In this document: piece by piece, positions 46,544 through 62,868 of the stretch
Numbering within the stretch: the stretch's first letter is position 1
Layout of the letters: each line of letters opens with the position of its first letter
Source of the DNA: Gonium pectorale
Lineage: Eukaryota; Chlorophyta; Chlorophyceae; Chlamydomonadales; Volvocaceae
Assembly (NCBI GenBank): GCA_001584585.1
Contig: LSYV01000002.1
Coordinates: 2,427,457-2,491,456, forward strand
DNA: 64,000 nucleotides
Reading direction: 5' to 3'
Program-made: the position numbers and the translations under genes
Notes under the pieces: model-generated
Database searches by the model: none
Seen by the model: only the letters and a program-made list of their open reading frames with translations
Told to the model about the DNA's origin: nothing

Positions 46544-48707
46544 ATGGCCGCATCACCCCTGATACTCTTCACGCTATCGGCGCTCGTCTTCGCCTCCGGC
46601 GCGCAGGGTGCGGCGCCCCGCGGATGCGCCCATTGCTCCTCTGCAGCTGATCCCGCAGCGCGCCTCATGTCCTGACAGCCCGTTTTATACACTCACTCGA
46701 GCGTCCGCTTCACACACCGGCCGCAGGCGAGGCGGTACCGAGGCACCTGATTGCGGTTACTAATCGCGACATAGAAGGCTCGGTTGTCGTGGACGCCGAA
46801 GCTCAGCTTCACTACACCCATACCGCCAGCGGGTGCCGTGACGCATGCATTGCTCATGGCAATACCTCGCTGGGCTGCAACGTGTGGGTCTACTGCGCCG
46901 CCTCCGGGGGCTGCGCTAGCGGCGATTGGAATAGGGACATGCGCAAGTGAGTTCCAGGCACGGGTTCCGGGCTACAGAAAATAAGAAGCGGGTCGCAACG
47001 CGGGGCGCCGGACCGCAGTGAGGGCGAAGAATCCTGCGGCAGTCTTGCACCGCTCGAGAGTGCATTGCCCGCGCCAAGCCGCTCCCTGCAGTGCGTGTCA
47101 GTCTGCGGCGTCATGGGATGGAGGCGCTTCGCCGTGAGCCCTCCCCTTCCACACGGTGCCACCGTCCCTACCCTCCCTTCCCCATCCTATCCATGCTGCT
47201 CCCCCAAAACACACCGAAAGGTACCGCCAGTGCTGGCTCAAGTACGACCGCCCGCTAGCCGCCGGCGCCGGCCGCGCCGGTGCCTGGCCACGCCCCAAGA
47301 ATGCGCCTGACTACGCGACCGGCTGGCTGAGCGGCACCACCGAGAGCGGCGTGGACGATGGCGCGGGGCCCGAGAAGGGCTTCTCCGGGTGCACCTGCCA
47401 GGCCGACTACTGGGTGAACGGTGCACGCTTTAAGGTACGGCACGTCGTGTGTACGCTGTACGGCACGTGCAGGCTCCTTGCGGCCAGGGAGGCAGGTCAG
47501 GGCGAGGGAAGGCCTTCATAAGGCCTTCATGAATCCAACCGTCGACGTAGCTGTCGCTTTCCCTGCTCTGGGCGAGGCGACCAGCCGTGCCCCGCCATAT
47601 ACATGGGCCCGAGTACTAGTTGTCCGCTGCCCCTGAACTTGCGTGCCGTGGACCCGTGCCGGGCAGGGCGTCTGTGCCCCTTCTGAGAGCGGCTTCGGCA
47701 GCTTTTGCTCTGTCAACACCGACTGCCGCAGCCAGCCCAACCCCGCCACCGAGGGCTGTCCCCAAACCCAGCAGTGCACGGCCTGGCTCGACACCGACCT
47801 CGATGGCCAGGTGAGGGCGCGGCAACAAGTGCTATGCCCTATGCGGCTTTAATGTTGTAACAGGCAGGAGCGTTCGGCGAGGCTGCCTGCCGACGGTGCC
47901 CGTGTCTTCGTCGCCTTCACGACTGGGCATTGTCACCTGAGCGGGGCTTTGCGGACTCTTTCTTCCAGCCGGTTGCACGGGCTCTCCAGGCCGGGGGACC
48001 CATGCGATGGCGCTTGTGAAAAAGGAAACAGAAACAGGGAAGGAAGCCTCTTCGGTCATACACACCCGGGGCTGTGATGTCTCCAGCAGGGCGCCGAGTA
48101 CAGGGCATGGCGGGCGAGGTAGAAGAGCAGACGGACCCCCTCGGTGTGGTTGTGCCCCTGACTATAGGGCGCGGGATGGGGCCTGTGTTTGCTGTCGCCC
48201 ATGAGCCCTCGAGCCCTCGCGTATAGTGCCAAAGGCCCGTCCGCCCGCAGGTGCTAAACGACGGTGACAACTATTACACGGATAGCCCCGAGGAGTGCTG
48301 CAGCTCGTGCGCCGGGAAGAAGGTGGCTGGGGCTGGGAGCGTGTGCTCTTCGCGGGATGCCGCCCGGGGCGGGGTAATTAAACGTGATGGAGTTGCGCAC
48401 CCAGCCGAGTACCGGAAATTGAGTGTTAAGGGCATATGTGCTGGAGCGTCCACCAATTTGCTGACGCGCCTACCTCAGCTTCCCCATCCCACACCACACC
48501 GCTTACGTCCGACACGCCGCCCCCCAGGGATGCACCACATGGACCTGGTGCGGCTCTCCCCTGAGCTGCAGCGGCAATCAGCTGCACCGCTTCCGGCAGT
48601 GCTGGCTCAAGAGTGGAGACCCCACCAAGCCGATGCCCAAGGACGGCGGATTCGGAAACAGCAGCGGCTGGATGAGTGGGGTCCGGATGGCGTACCTGCC
48701 GTCGTAG
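46544..48707 (+). CDS. Secreted cysteine-rich PAN/apple-like protein, tandem copy 3, six exons
   Basis: Exons 46544-46607, 46727-46946, 47221-47434, 47667-47810, 48251-48322 and 48528-48707; 297 aa, with the same intron phases as copies 1 and 2. The signal peptide is MAASPLILFTLSALVFASG. Exon 2 (GCRDACIAHGNTSLGCNVWV) and exon 3 (YRQCWLKYDRPLAAGAGRAG, CTCQADYWVNG) are more diverged than those of copies 1 and 2. Exon 4 has GVCAPSESGFGSFCSVNTDC, and exons 5-6 have EECCSSCAGKK, GCTTWTWCGSPLSCSGNQLH and FRQCWLKSGDPTKP. All cysteines of the two PAN-like repeats are kept, so the protein is probably functional. Confidence 0.82.
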
Positions 48708-49051
48708 AGGCTAAAAGCACGCAGGCGGATGCCCGGGGCGATGCGAACGTGTGCACGAGGTACTCGTCTTTAGGAATGGGCAGCGGACAGGCGAGGTCAA
48801 ACACAGTGCGTACAGTTCTCAGGTATTCATTCCATCGACACCATGTTGAAGCGCAGTTCAAGCAGTAGGGCAGAAGTGGGGCGTGTTTCCTGTTCTGGGA
48901 GTGGCGGGTCGGTGGGTCAGTGGAGTACGGAGCGCGTAGCCGTGCCATATAATGGCAGAATGAATTTTGAGATGCAATCGTACTCGCGAAGTTCTTGGGC
49001 GTCAGTTCTTTCAGCCAGTCCACGGCCGATTTGACTTTGCGTCGAAATTGA

Positions 49052-49056
49052 TGTAA
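49052..49056 (+). terminator. Candidate TGTAA poly(A) signal for cysteine-rich copy 3
   Basis: TGTAA lies about 345 bases after the stop at 48705-48707. It is only about 30 bases before the open frame of the next gene begins. Confidence 0.4.
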
Positions 49057-49082
49057 AACACTGAAAGCTGGATCCGCCTGTT

Positions 49083-51533
49083 ACGGAGTCGCGAGTGCCC
49101 CAACAGTTGCTGTCGCCCGAGGCGTTGGCTGCTGTCGCGGCGGTGCTACCTGGCCTTGCTGCCCAATCAGCATCAGCTGAGGCCGCTGCGCCCGTTACAT
49201 TCCAGCATGGAAAGCAGCAGAATAAACGGAAGGCTGGGCAGAAGGCGGAAGAGGCTGGAAGGGCAACGGTTGCGGTTGAAAGTTACGATGATATGGACCT
49301 GGAGGAGAAGTTTGAGAAGCTGAAAGACGGTAATGTGGGGGATGGAGGGGTCCGCGGACTGAATGCTGCGGCAGCCAGGTCAATGATGCACGCTATTCAG
49401 GCACGTCACGCTCCATGGTTTTTTTGCCGTCCCAGAGCGCGAGCCCAAGCGGCACCGCGGAAACCCGAAGGGCTATCAGATCAAATCCTTCTGCAAGAAC
49501 CCGGCATGCGGGAAGCAGCTGAGTGGCGGGCGCACCAACCGGTGCGAGCACTGTGGTTACGACTTGGCGTCCCACCGCCGCAACGCCCAGCTCGAGAGGC
49601 TTATCAAATCGGGGGCCCTCAACCAGACACAGGTCTGTAATAGGCGGGCCGACGTGGGAAGGTTCATCACCATGTGGTGTGTAGGTGTTACTCGTACGCC
49701 CTATAACCGAGCCACGCTGCCTTCGTTTCGCCGTCCCAAGCGCATGCGTACAACTCGCGGTACATCTCTCAGGGGGCCTCCACGTGCTACCATTTCCCTG
49801 CACTGGCTCCTCCCGGGCCCGCCCCGCAGGTGCGCTCCAGCCTCCGCGACGCAGCCAATGAGGCTCACGTGCGCACGGGCGGCAAGGCGGTGGTGCTGAC
49901 GTTGCTGTATATGGAGGGAACCCCGCAGGCGCCATGCCAAGCTTTCGGTGAGTCCAGGAGGCGCTCCACGAGAGGTCAGGTCTGCGCACATTGCCATGTG
50001 CCTCCTGACACGCGCAAGCCCAAGTTGGCGACCGTTGATGTGGAAACGACTGGCCCGGTCTTGGTTGTTTGTGCAGCGTTCGGCAAGCCGGCGGCGGCCT
50101 TCGTTGAGGCTCACAAGGACCTGGTCACCAGCTTCGAGGAAGCATGCCGCGAGCACTTCAAGGTGCGGCGGTGGCGTGTTCGCTGCCGTGCAAGGGCAAT
50201 GCTCCTTCAGCCATGGCAATGCTTCCATGGGCCGGCAACGAAGCAGGAGGAGCTTTATCTGCCAGCAGAGGGCAGCCATCCAGCCCACGTTGGCTGTACT
50301 CCACGGTTTGCTACCAATGCCCCATCCACCTTGCTGTGCATCTTGCTGTTGCCTTCCCCGTTTCTGGTTCTTTTTTAGCAAAGTATTTTAGGGCTTCCTA
50401 TGTCTGTCTTTGCAGCATAGACTCGGGCCTGCGCCCACCACAGAGCACCTTCGTCACGCATGTCATTTTATCTGTCTGTGCAGGAGCAGCAGCTGCCGCC
50501 GGGCGCTGCTCAAGCGCAACAGCAGCAGCGACAAGAGACCCAGGTCCAGGCTCCACAGTCAGGCCCGCTGCCCCTTCCGCTGGCACAGCTGCAGCTCGGG
50601 GCAGCAGCGGGCCTGGCATCCCCCACCCCACTCACTATGTTGCCTGTCAGCACCGGGCCCTCGGCGCAGCGCCCTGGCGCTGCGACCGTCTCCGTCGTCC
50701 CGCCGTCCCACCTCCTGCCCGCAGCCGCCATCAGTGCACAGGCCACCGGCGCTACGGGCTTCCAGCCGCTCCCTCCCGGAGTTCCGCTCAGCTCCGGGCC
50801 TCTCGCACCCGGGCAGCTGGCCACCGGGGCACTGCCTGTGGATCTGGAGTCCATAATCAGCGCCACGCTCGCGGACCCCGGGCCTGCCATCGCGCGCTGC
50901 CGGGAGGCGCGAGTCTCGGGGGAGGTGCTGGCGCGGCTGCCCCAGGCGATGCAGCTGACGGTGCTGATGCAGACCGGCATGCCGGCAGGCGAGGCGGCCA
51001 GCGTGGTGGTGGAGCTGGAGTCGAGGCTGCGGCTGCTCCAGCCGCCGGCGCTGTCCATCGCCGCGCTCGCGCATCAGGTCATGCAGAGCGCGGTGGCGGC
51101 GGCTGGGACGGTGGCAGTAACGCCGCCGCTGCATGCAGCAGCGCAGCAGCCTGTGGCGGCCCACCACGTGCCGCTGGGCCTGCATGCGGCAACGAGCGGT
51201 GCTGGCTTTGCTGTCGGCTCCGGCGGAGCCATGGCGGCAGGCCCCGGGCCCGATGGTCCGTCCGGGCCCGGGCCCAGCGTCCCCAGCGCCCTGCTCGGCC
51301 CTCATGAAGTTGCATCGGGGGAGGCGCTGCAGCGTTCTCTGGGGCCGCTGCATGCGGCACTGGCGGCGGCGGCTGCGTTAGGCTCCAGCGTGGAAGCGGG
51401 TTGGCCGGGCGGAGCTGCTGCGTCCGCGGCGTACGGCGCCTTGCAGCTGCCGGGTTTGCTGGTAGCGCCGCAGCAAGGGGCGCTGTTGCCGGCTGCTGCG
51501 CCGGCGTCCGAAATCATGCCGCCCCAGGGATAG
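49083..51533 (+). CDS. Zinc-ribbon protein with Gln/Ala/Pro-rich C-terminus, six exons (start unresolved)
   Basis: Exons about 49083-49329, 49436-49632, 49830-49947, 50077-50162 and 50484-51533; phases close from 49095 onward, about 560 aa. The second exon carries YQIKSFCKNPACGKQLSGG then NRCEHCGYDLASHRRN, a C-x4-C plus C-x2-C zinc-ribbon-like pair. Before it is a basic/acidic stretch (KQQNKRKAGQKAEEAG, MDLEEKFEKLKD); after it come SSLRDAANEAHVRTGGKAVV and KDLVTSFEEACREHFK. The long last exon is Gln-, Ala- and Pro-rich. The frame upstream of 49329 has no ATG before 49293, so either a first exon is missing (perhaps in 48.84-49.03 kb, where an ATG at 48843 opens the same frame) or translation starts at 49293. 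The composition suggests a nuclear regulator, by inference only. Confidence 0.65.
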
Positions 51534-52914
51534 GGACATGAAGCAAGCAAGGAAGGAGGGACACGGGGAGCGCCCTGTATGCCTCCTGAGCGCAAAGGGC
51601 AGCGCTTCAGTATTGGTACGGCATGCACTGAACTTGGAACTTGGGACGCACAGTAGGCCGAAAGAGAGCCGGAACATGGCCGGTTTGGATCTGTAGGAAG
51701 GAGGCACTGAGGAGACTATCGGTCGGCTGCAGGTAGGTCTCCGGTTATGACATGGGTAATGTAACCGAAATCGTACCTCGTCGTGGGCAGCTGGACACCT
51801 GCCGTCCCGTGCTCCACGTTTCGTATCAGGAAAGTAGAGGAGTTTGTAATGGTCAACCTGCAGCGGTAACGCTGTCCAGGAAACTGTCCGGCAGGCATGT
51901 TACGGTGAGGATGCGGGGTGGAGCGCTTACTGCTAAGGTCGACGTTGCGGGCCCATCTTTGGGCTTTAATTCCGGAGTTTTGAGACAGGTTGGATCACCC
52001 CTTTTCAGGGCACAACCATAGCGTGCGGTTTTGTTGCCAATATCGGGCGTGCCTCTGCGTATGAATGTACCAGCTGCACTGGTTTGTGCTGCCGGTGCGT
52101 GCGTAGAGCGGTGTCGCCCTTTCCTGGGGCGAACCATGTTTCCTGCGTAGCAGAGTGTTTCACACACTGCCGCGTGCACAAGAGGATATGCTATGTATGG
52201 ATGTGCGGTTGGTACCGTCTAATGCCTCGGAGCTTCTTGCTTACACGCCCACATAAGTTTGCGATCAAGTACCCGTGTCATGGTACGAAAGTAGGTCGCT
52301 TAGGTATGTACAAGGGGTCAAGCCACTCCCAGACCTTCATGACCTGGACAGATTCTGTATTTATGGGCGAAAGGCACAGACAACCACAGCAGCACTCAAA
52401 GACGAGGCGTCTATCGGCCAATGTCCGTTTCAATAGCCGCTAATAACCGCCTAGTACCGCTGTAATTACGACAAATGCAGACGCGCCGGTAAGTGGCGTA
52501 AACCCCCAACGCTACGTAATGCCACGGGTATGGGAAACGGGTGTCGGGGATACAGGCTAGGTTATAAGGACCAGGTAGCTGCTTGCGACCTCTAGTCAGT
52601 GTTCGCTAAGCAGCATTGCTGTGATGTCTATTCAGCACGGAGCTCACACGTATTCGCAGCGTGAAGCCCCCAGCACGCACCCATCCTGACAAATTTACCC
52701 CTCCCTTCAGTCCTGCAGTGCTGGTTGCAGTGCATGCACTGATAAGCAATGCGAAAAATAATACGTGTTCAGCGAGGCGCGAGAGAGCCTACCACAAACG
52801 GAGAAGCCCGCTAGTCAACGTCAACGACCGTGCAACGATCGCTTGGTCTGCCCTGGTGGCCCCGCCAGCTGGCCGTACATCAACGGCGGTGTGCAAGGCA
52901 ATGCGGTAGGAGAC
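51534..52914. other. Intergenic region between convergent genes
   Basis: Contains the 3' UTR of the zinc-ribbon gene, with TGTAA at 51760-51764 (227 bases after its stop), and the 3' flank of the minus-strand XYPPX-type gene. Base composition is less GC-rich than in the genes. No further gene or repeat is seen. Confidence 0.5.
51760..51764 (+). terminator. Candidate TGTAA poly(A) signal for the zinc-ribbon gene
   Basis: TGTAA 227 bases after the stop codon at 51531-51533. Confidence 0.45.
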
Positions 52915-54333
52915 TTAGAAGCCGGCATCGAACACGTCGCCATCCATGGCATCGGCGATGAGGAGGCCCGCGCCGACCGCTGCCACACCGCCCAGGACAC
53001 CGACGGCAACGGCGGTGCCGGTGCCCATTCCGTGGTGGCCGTGTCCGTGCCCGTGGTGGCCGTACCCGTGACCGTGCCCAAAGCTCCCGCTTCCCTGGCG
53101 TGCCACCATAACTGCGGAGGAGATGTGTTGAAGCGCCGACGGGTCAGCACGTTGGAAGGGTGTCGGAGGGTTGCTACCGTGCTGTGAGCAGAGGCGTCGG
53201 GCGGCCTGTGCCCCTTGCTAAGCTTGCGTGGACGGTGCAGGCGCTGTCAGCAAAACAAGTTGTAAACCGAAGCCCGAACGGACGGCTGAATGGTGCAGAG
53301 CCACGCGGTGGGCGCGCCATGTGAATACACTGTACACCGGTAACCCGGGTCACTGCACCGTGTGCCTGCCTTAGGGCCCCTCTCCCCACCCAAACCCCAC
53401 GCCGATAACCTCACGTCCTTGGAGGACCCCCCGTACCATGCTGCTGCGGATAGTGACCTTGGGGCGGGGCGCCGTAGTAGGCCGGCGGCGGGGGCGCGCC
53501 GTATCCTGGCGGGGGCGGCGCACCGTAACCCGGCGGCGGCGCACCGTAACCCGGCGGCGGCGCACCATAACCCGGCGGCGGGGCGCCGTAACCCGGCGGC
53601 GGCGGGGCACCATAGCCCGGCGGCGGCGGGGCACCGTAGCCTGGCGGCGGCGGAGCACCGTAAGCCGGAGGCGGCGGGCCGTGCACCGGTACTCCGGCAG
53701 CAGCATGTGACTTGTGGTGGCTGCTGTCGTGGCTGCTGCCCGAGCTGCTGCGCCTGTGGTGACCGCCTGCGGGTTCCAACCGGCGGGGGCCTCTATGAAA
53801 GCGGACCACGCAGCAACACGTATGCTGGCCCAGGGGGGATGCCGTGGGGAGAAAGGAACTTGCGCATCGACGGAGTTGGGGGGAAGCAAGGCAAGGAGCG
53901 CAACAACAGCACAGCATAACTAAGGCCGAAGTGAACACCTACCGTGTGAGATTGTGGATGCGCGTGATCCGTGTGACACTCACCCGCTGGAGGGGCCGCA
54001 GCGTAAGCCGGAGGAGGATGCGGCGGGGCGTAGGCAGCGCCAGGCTGAGGCGGGTAAGGGGCACCTGGAGGCGGCGCCCCGTGCGGGGGATAGGGAGCGG
54101 CGGGAGGCGGAGCCGAAGGCGGGTAGCCAGCAGGCGGTGGCGCGCCATGAGGGGCAGCATGTGCGCCTGCAAGGCCAATGTTGCCGTTAAAATGCTGGAA
54201 GGCATGCGCCCATGAGGGACTCTACGCGAATTGCTTGTTTGATTGGAATCGTCAGGGTCAGACCGTTTCTACCTGGCTGTGGCGCGCCGTGGGGGTCGTG
54301 CGCCCCTTTGGTACCTGCAAGTAGATATTGCAT
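52915..54333 (-). CDS. Pro/Gly/Tyr-rich XYPPX-type protein with His-Gly stretch and glycine-zipper-like end
   Basis: Exons 54333-54315 (tentative), 54166-53984, 53766-53437 and 53111-52915; all introns are phase 1, 242 aa. After a short start (MQYLLAG), Pro-rich repeats follow (GAPPPAGYPPSAPPPAAPYP), then a His/Ser segment (HHRRSSSGSSHDSSHHKSH), about nine copies of YGAPPPPG-type repeats, a His-Gly run (FGHGHGYGHHGHGHGHHG) and a hydrophobic Gly/Ala/Val end (VAVGVLGGVAAVGAGLLIAD) closing with AMDGDVFDAGF. The layout resembles plant glycine-rich A3/XYPPX proteins. Their exact role is unclear; membrane or vesicle association is often proposed. Only a 19-base first exon fits the phase, so the 5' end needs support. 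Confidence 0.65.
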
Positions 54334-56656
54334 GCGCCATTGAATGGGCTCGCGGGTGGCACGAGATGGGCAGTTTACAATTCACTTACTACTCTTCGAT
54401 GCTCCACACCCCATGACGCCTCTGCAGATTACGGCTTAGCTGTGTGGCGTATGCCTCTACCCCCGAAGATGCGAAACCGACAAGTCGTCGAACAAGGGTT
54501 CGATAACTTGCTGCTCGAGTGTGATCGATCTACTCAGAAATACGTATGCAACTATAAACATCAAAGTATCAAGGCAAGTGAGAAGTGACCATATCCACCG
54601 TACAAGTACATGTGGTGGTTCACACTCTCGACCCTGCCGCCCAAACCCCTCCTCCTTCAGGGGGAAACAATCATGGCGAGGCTTGGAAATCGGACCGCCA
54701 GCAATCCTGGATGCACTGCACGCCTGCACTTGCCTCCAACGTTGCCAACCCACGGGAGGCCAACCATCCTGCAGCGCACGCAGCCCTTACTCATGGGCAC
54801 CTGCCTCAGCGGCTGCAATAGGAGCCCCAAAGATTTGCTTAAAATCCTTACGACTTAATTGGTCACATCACGATTGAATGAGAACAGGCAAGGATACCGG
54901 TATGGCAGGGCCACGGAGGCGAGGCGCAATACGGCACATGTGTCCACACGTTAGGCCAGACGGGCTTAATTAATCAACGGGCGACATCGAGGACATTGGC
55001 CCTCCTTTGGTGCAACTAACGACGATCAATGGGATGCACATCGCTCCCTTTTGGTATGAACGAAGTCTCTTCAGGGGTAACTGCCGTACACGCTAGACCG
55101 GGCATGTTGTACCAGGAGCAACCCGCAAGGCCTGCTCCACTCCGCACCGAAAGCACCTGCACGGTGTCAATGTCAAGGGACCATGTTGCACCGCATGTCA
55201 CCGTAATGCCGGCCTGCAAAAACTTGAAACGGTGCAGCCTGCAATCTCTGTACTTAGTGAGTGGTCAAACCCAAGGGCAAACCGCTACGTCTGGGCAACA
55301 ATCGAGACAATAGGCTACACCCTTGAGGCCATTGCGGCACGTTCAATACACAAAACCACGGGGCCGACGGGTAGCAGTTGAAACGTATCGCTGTGGCACC
55401 GCCATGCGCCCTCCTCCCTCTGCTCTCCTCCACGTCCCCCTCCTCTTCCTCCTCCTCATCGTTCCCCATCTCCTCTTCCTTGTCCTCCTCCCCCTCCTCC
55501 TCCACCTCACCTCGTCGTCCTCACCCTCCAACTCCACCAAACGCCACCTCTCAGTGTCCTTCGGCAGCCGGCCAACAGTTTTCTGCCGACTCCTTATCGC
55601 CGCAGCAGCGCAGCGGCGATCCGAGCCCGTGCACGGCCGGCGTGCGCGCGTGCGTGTGCGCGCAATGCTGCAGCTCATTGTGCAAGCGCGCAAGGAGGCC
55701 CAGCACATGTCAACACGTACAGCGCCCATGTGTCAAAATACAAACCACCTTTCGAAGCCATAGACCGCACAAGCACCCACTCCCCTAGAAAAAGCACCTA
55801 CCGGTGGATGAAGCGCACGCTGACCGCCGTACAACGCGCATGACGCCATGCCCCGTCGGCATACTGCATCGTGTTGCAACACTATGCGCATTGATACCAT
55901 CCGCCAACGCCCTCCAGCGCGACTCACAAAAAAACGGGATTTCGATCGTGCCAGGACACAGGTATCTGCAGGACTTTTCTCCTGCGTCCCCAAGTATCCA
56001 GGATGCCAGCACGGTGCACCCGGGCTTAACAAACCATTGATGCGACGCGTCGCCAGGTCATTCTTCCAGTACCTGAGTACCGACATAGCCTTTGCTTGAC
56101 CCGTACAGTGCAGCAGCCTGGCGCTTCCACCCTGCACGCAATCGATATCCGGCCCCCACAGGGCCCATGCCTACGTATGCGAGGCGCAGGTGCAGCCAAC
56201 GTACGGCAGACGCACATGCCGAAATATCAAGGAAATCTTGGAATATTGATGGCCGCTGCGAGCATGCAAATATCAATGCCGTGCGGGCACGCCGATCGAC
56301 TAGCCACGCCACGGCGTGGTGGACCCGATCGTACCTCCTGACCTGATGTATGTGTACGCCATAACACCATCCTCCCGCGTCCATATACTCTGTCCGTGTA
56401 CCACACCGTACCGTTCGTAGAAAAGGCAGGGACTGTGGCCGCAACATAAATTACTGGCTGCATACACACGCTCAATGAACTCTCTGGCGCACGGTGCAGC
56501 TTTACCATTGTGTCAAGAGGCAGGCTTTAGTACAGACAAGCATCGGATTGGGGTATGGAGCACACGCGCCAGGAGCTGCCCTCACAGGAGACGCCCTGGC
56601 AAAACAATGCCAGCCCCTCCCACAGGCACAGGAGACCACGTCCATAAGACAAGGGC
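54334..56656. other. Intergenic stretch with a long polypyrimidine tract
   Basis: A C/T-rich tract on the plus strand occupies about 55408-55530; the minus strand there is GGA/GAA-rich and opens an artefactual Glu-rich frame. The rest shows only short frames on both strands with no resemblance to proteins. The right end is the 3' flank of the kinase gene. Confidence 0.45.
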
Positions 56657-61636
<4,980 letters not shown>

Positions 61637-62868
61637 GAGTTATAATTGTATCGGGTTAATTTGGACAAGTATGACATTGCTACCGGGGGTAACTATGGGC
61701 AGTTGGTCCTTGCAATCGAACAGCAGCCCGCGTCGTTTCCAAGTGGGCCAGCAAGTACAAGATGGTACCATTTACTATATTGGGAATCGCACTGCGTGTC
61801 CCATGCATGGCAACCAGCACACCAGCACACGCCAATAAATCGCTGGCCCATCCACAGATCGCAGGTATCATTGTGCAAGCTGCTATGTCATAGACGACAT
61901 GTGGTCGATGCGCGGAGCCGCACACGCCGCGTTCGCACTCCTGGTCGGCTTGCCCGTCTGTTTCCCTGCACCCATCTTACCGCCATTGAGATTTCCTTGT
62001 GCGGCTCCCCTTCCTTTATGCGTTGCGTCTCCCTCTGTATGCTGATACCGTGGGCCCAGCGCCTGACCCTGACCGTTGGAGACACGCGCAGTCCCGCTGG
62101 CTGGGCGCGACCATTCCTGAAGTTCTTTGGCTGGCGCCCGCTGCTCACATGCAAGGACTGGGCTGACTAGACATTTACGGTGGGTCCGTCCCGTACTCGT
62201 GAATGTTACGCTATGGCATTACCAAGTAATGAGATCGGTAATACTTCAACCTCTCACTGTAATAAGGCAAAAGGTCCAACTACGCCCGTGCAGACGAGCA
62301 TGTGTTGGCGCGCCTGTATGTGTTGGAGTTCCTGGCCGAGTTCCTAGCTCGAGCTCTATTCAAATGCATTTGTACTTAAGAGTTTTTGATTTTACATGCA
62401 TGTAGGCGCAACGAGCTCCGTTCGTGTCCGCGGAAGAAGGCGGAAGCCGAGAGCCGAGAGCCGGAGTTGGTGCTGGCCAGCCACAACATCCTCGAAATTG
62501 GCCCCGATTTTCTTCAGATTAGGCTTGCGCGCTCACCTTTCCTCAACCGTAGCTACTGCCCATCGCTGCTCGGGTATCTACATACAGGCACTAGCAGCCT
62601 TCAAGCGGTGCAGTTGTTTCACGTTTCATTCAGCAGGAATGAGTCCACTAACGTGCGGGACCGCAACGTGGCCTGCCGGTATCCCGGAGAGGAAACGCCG
62701 CGGCTTGGTGTGCATGCCCTGTATTGCCTATACAAGCTTTTTAAACGTTGTAACGACGACCCGCGGTTAGTCGTTCGCTACCAACAAAGGCAGCACGTCC
62801 TTTGCCACGCCAACCGCTCGCCGACAGCCCGATGCCACCTGGGCACCGCGACTTCTTCACCCTGAATT
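61637..62868. other. Intergenic region upstream of the kinase gene
   Basis: It should contain the missing first exon and promoter of the CDKL-like kinase and the 3' UTR of the minus-strand XYPPX-type gene. A minus-strand TGTAA (plus-strand TTACA at about 62390) is a candidate poly(A) signal for the latter. A plus-strand frame at 62386-62865 has no recognisable content. Confidence 0.4.

Noticed and set aside
53411..53938. Minus-strand frame read straight through 53767-53938 as part of the XYPPX protein
   Set aside because: An acceptor at 53767 in phase 1 joins the preceding Pro-rich exon cleanly; the upstream part of the frame looks like intron.
55254..55505. Minus-strand Glu-rich protein
   Set aside because: Direct product of the GGA/GAA side of the polypyrimidine tract, with no coding signal around it.
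62386..62865. Plus-strand frame of 159 codons upstream of the last XYPPX exon
   Set aside because: No recognisable content, no promoter or splice context; probably the antisense of a 3' UTR.
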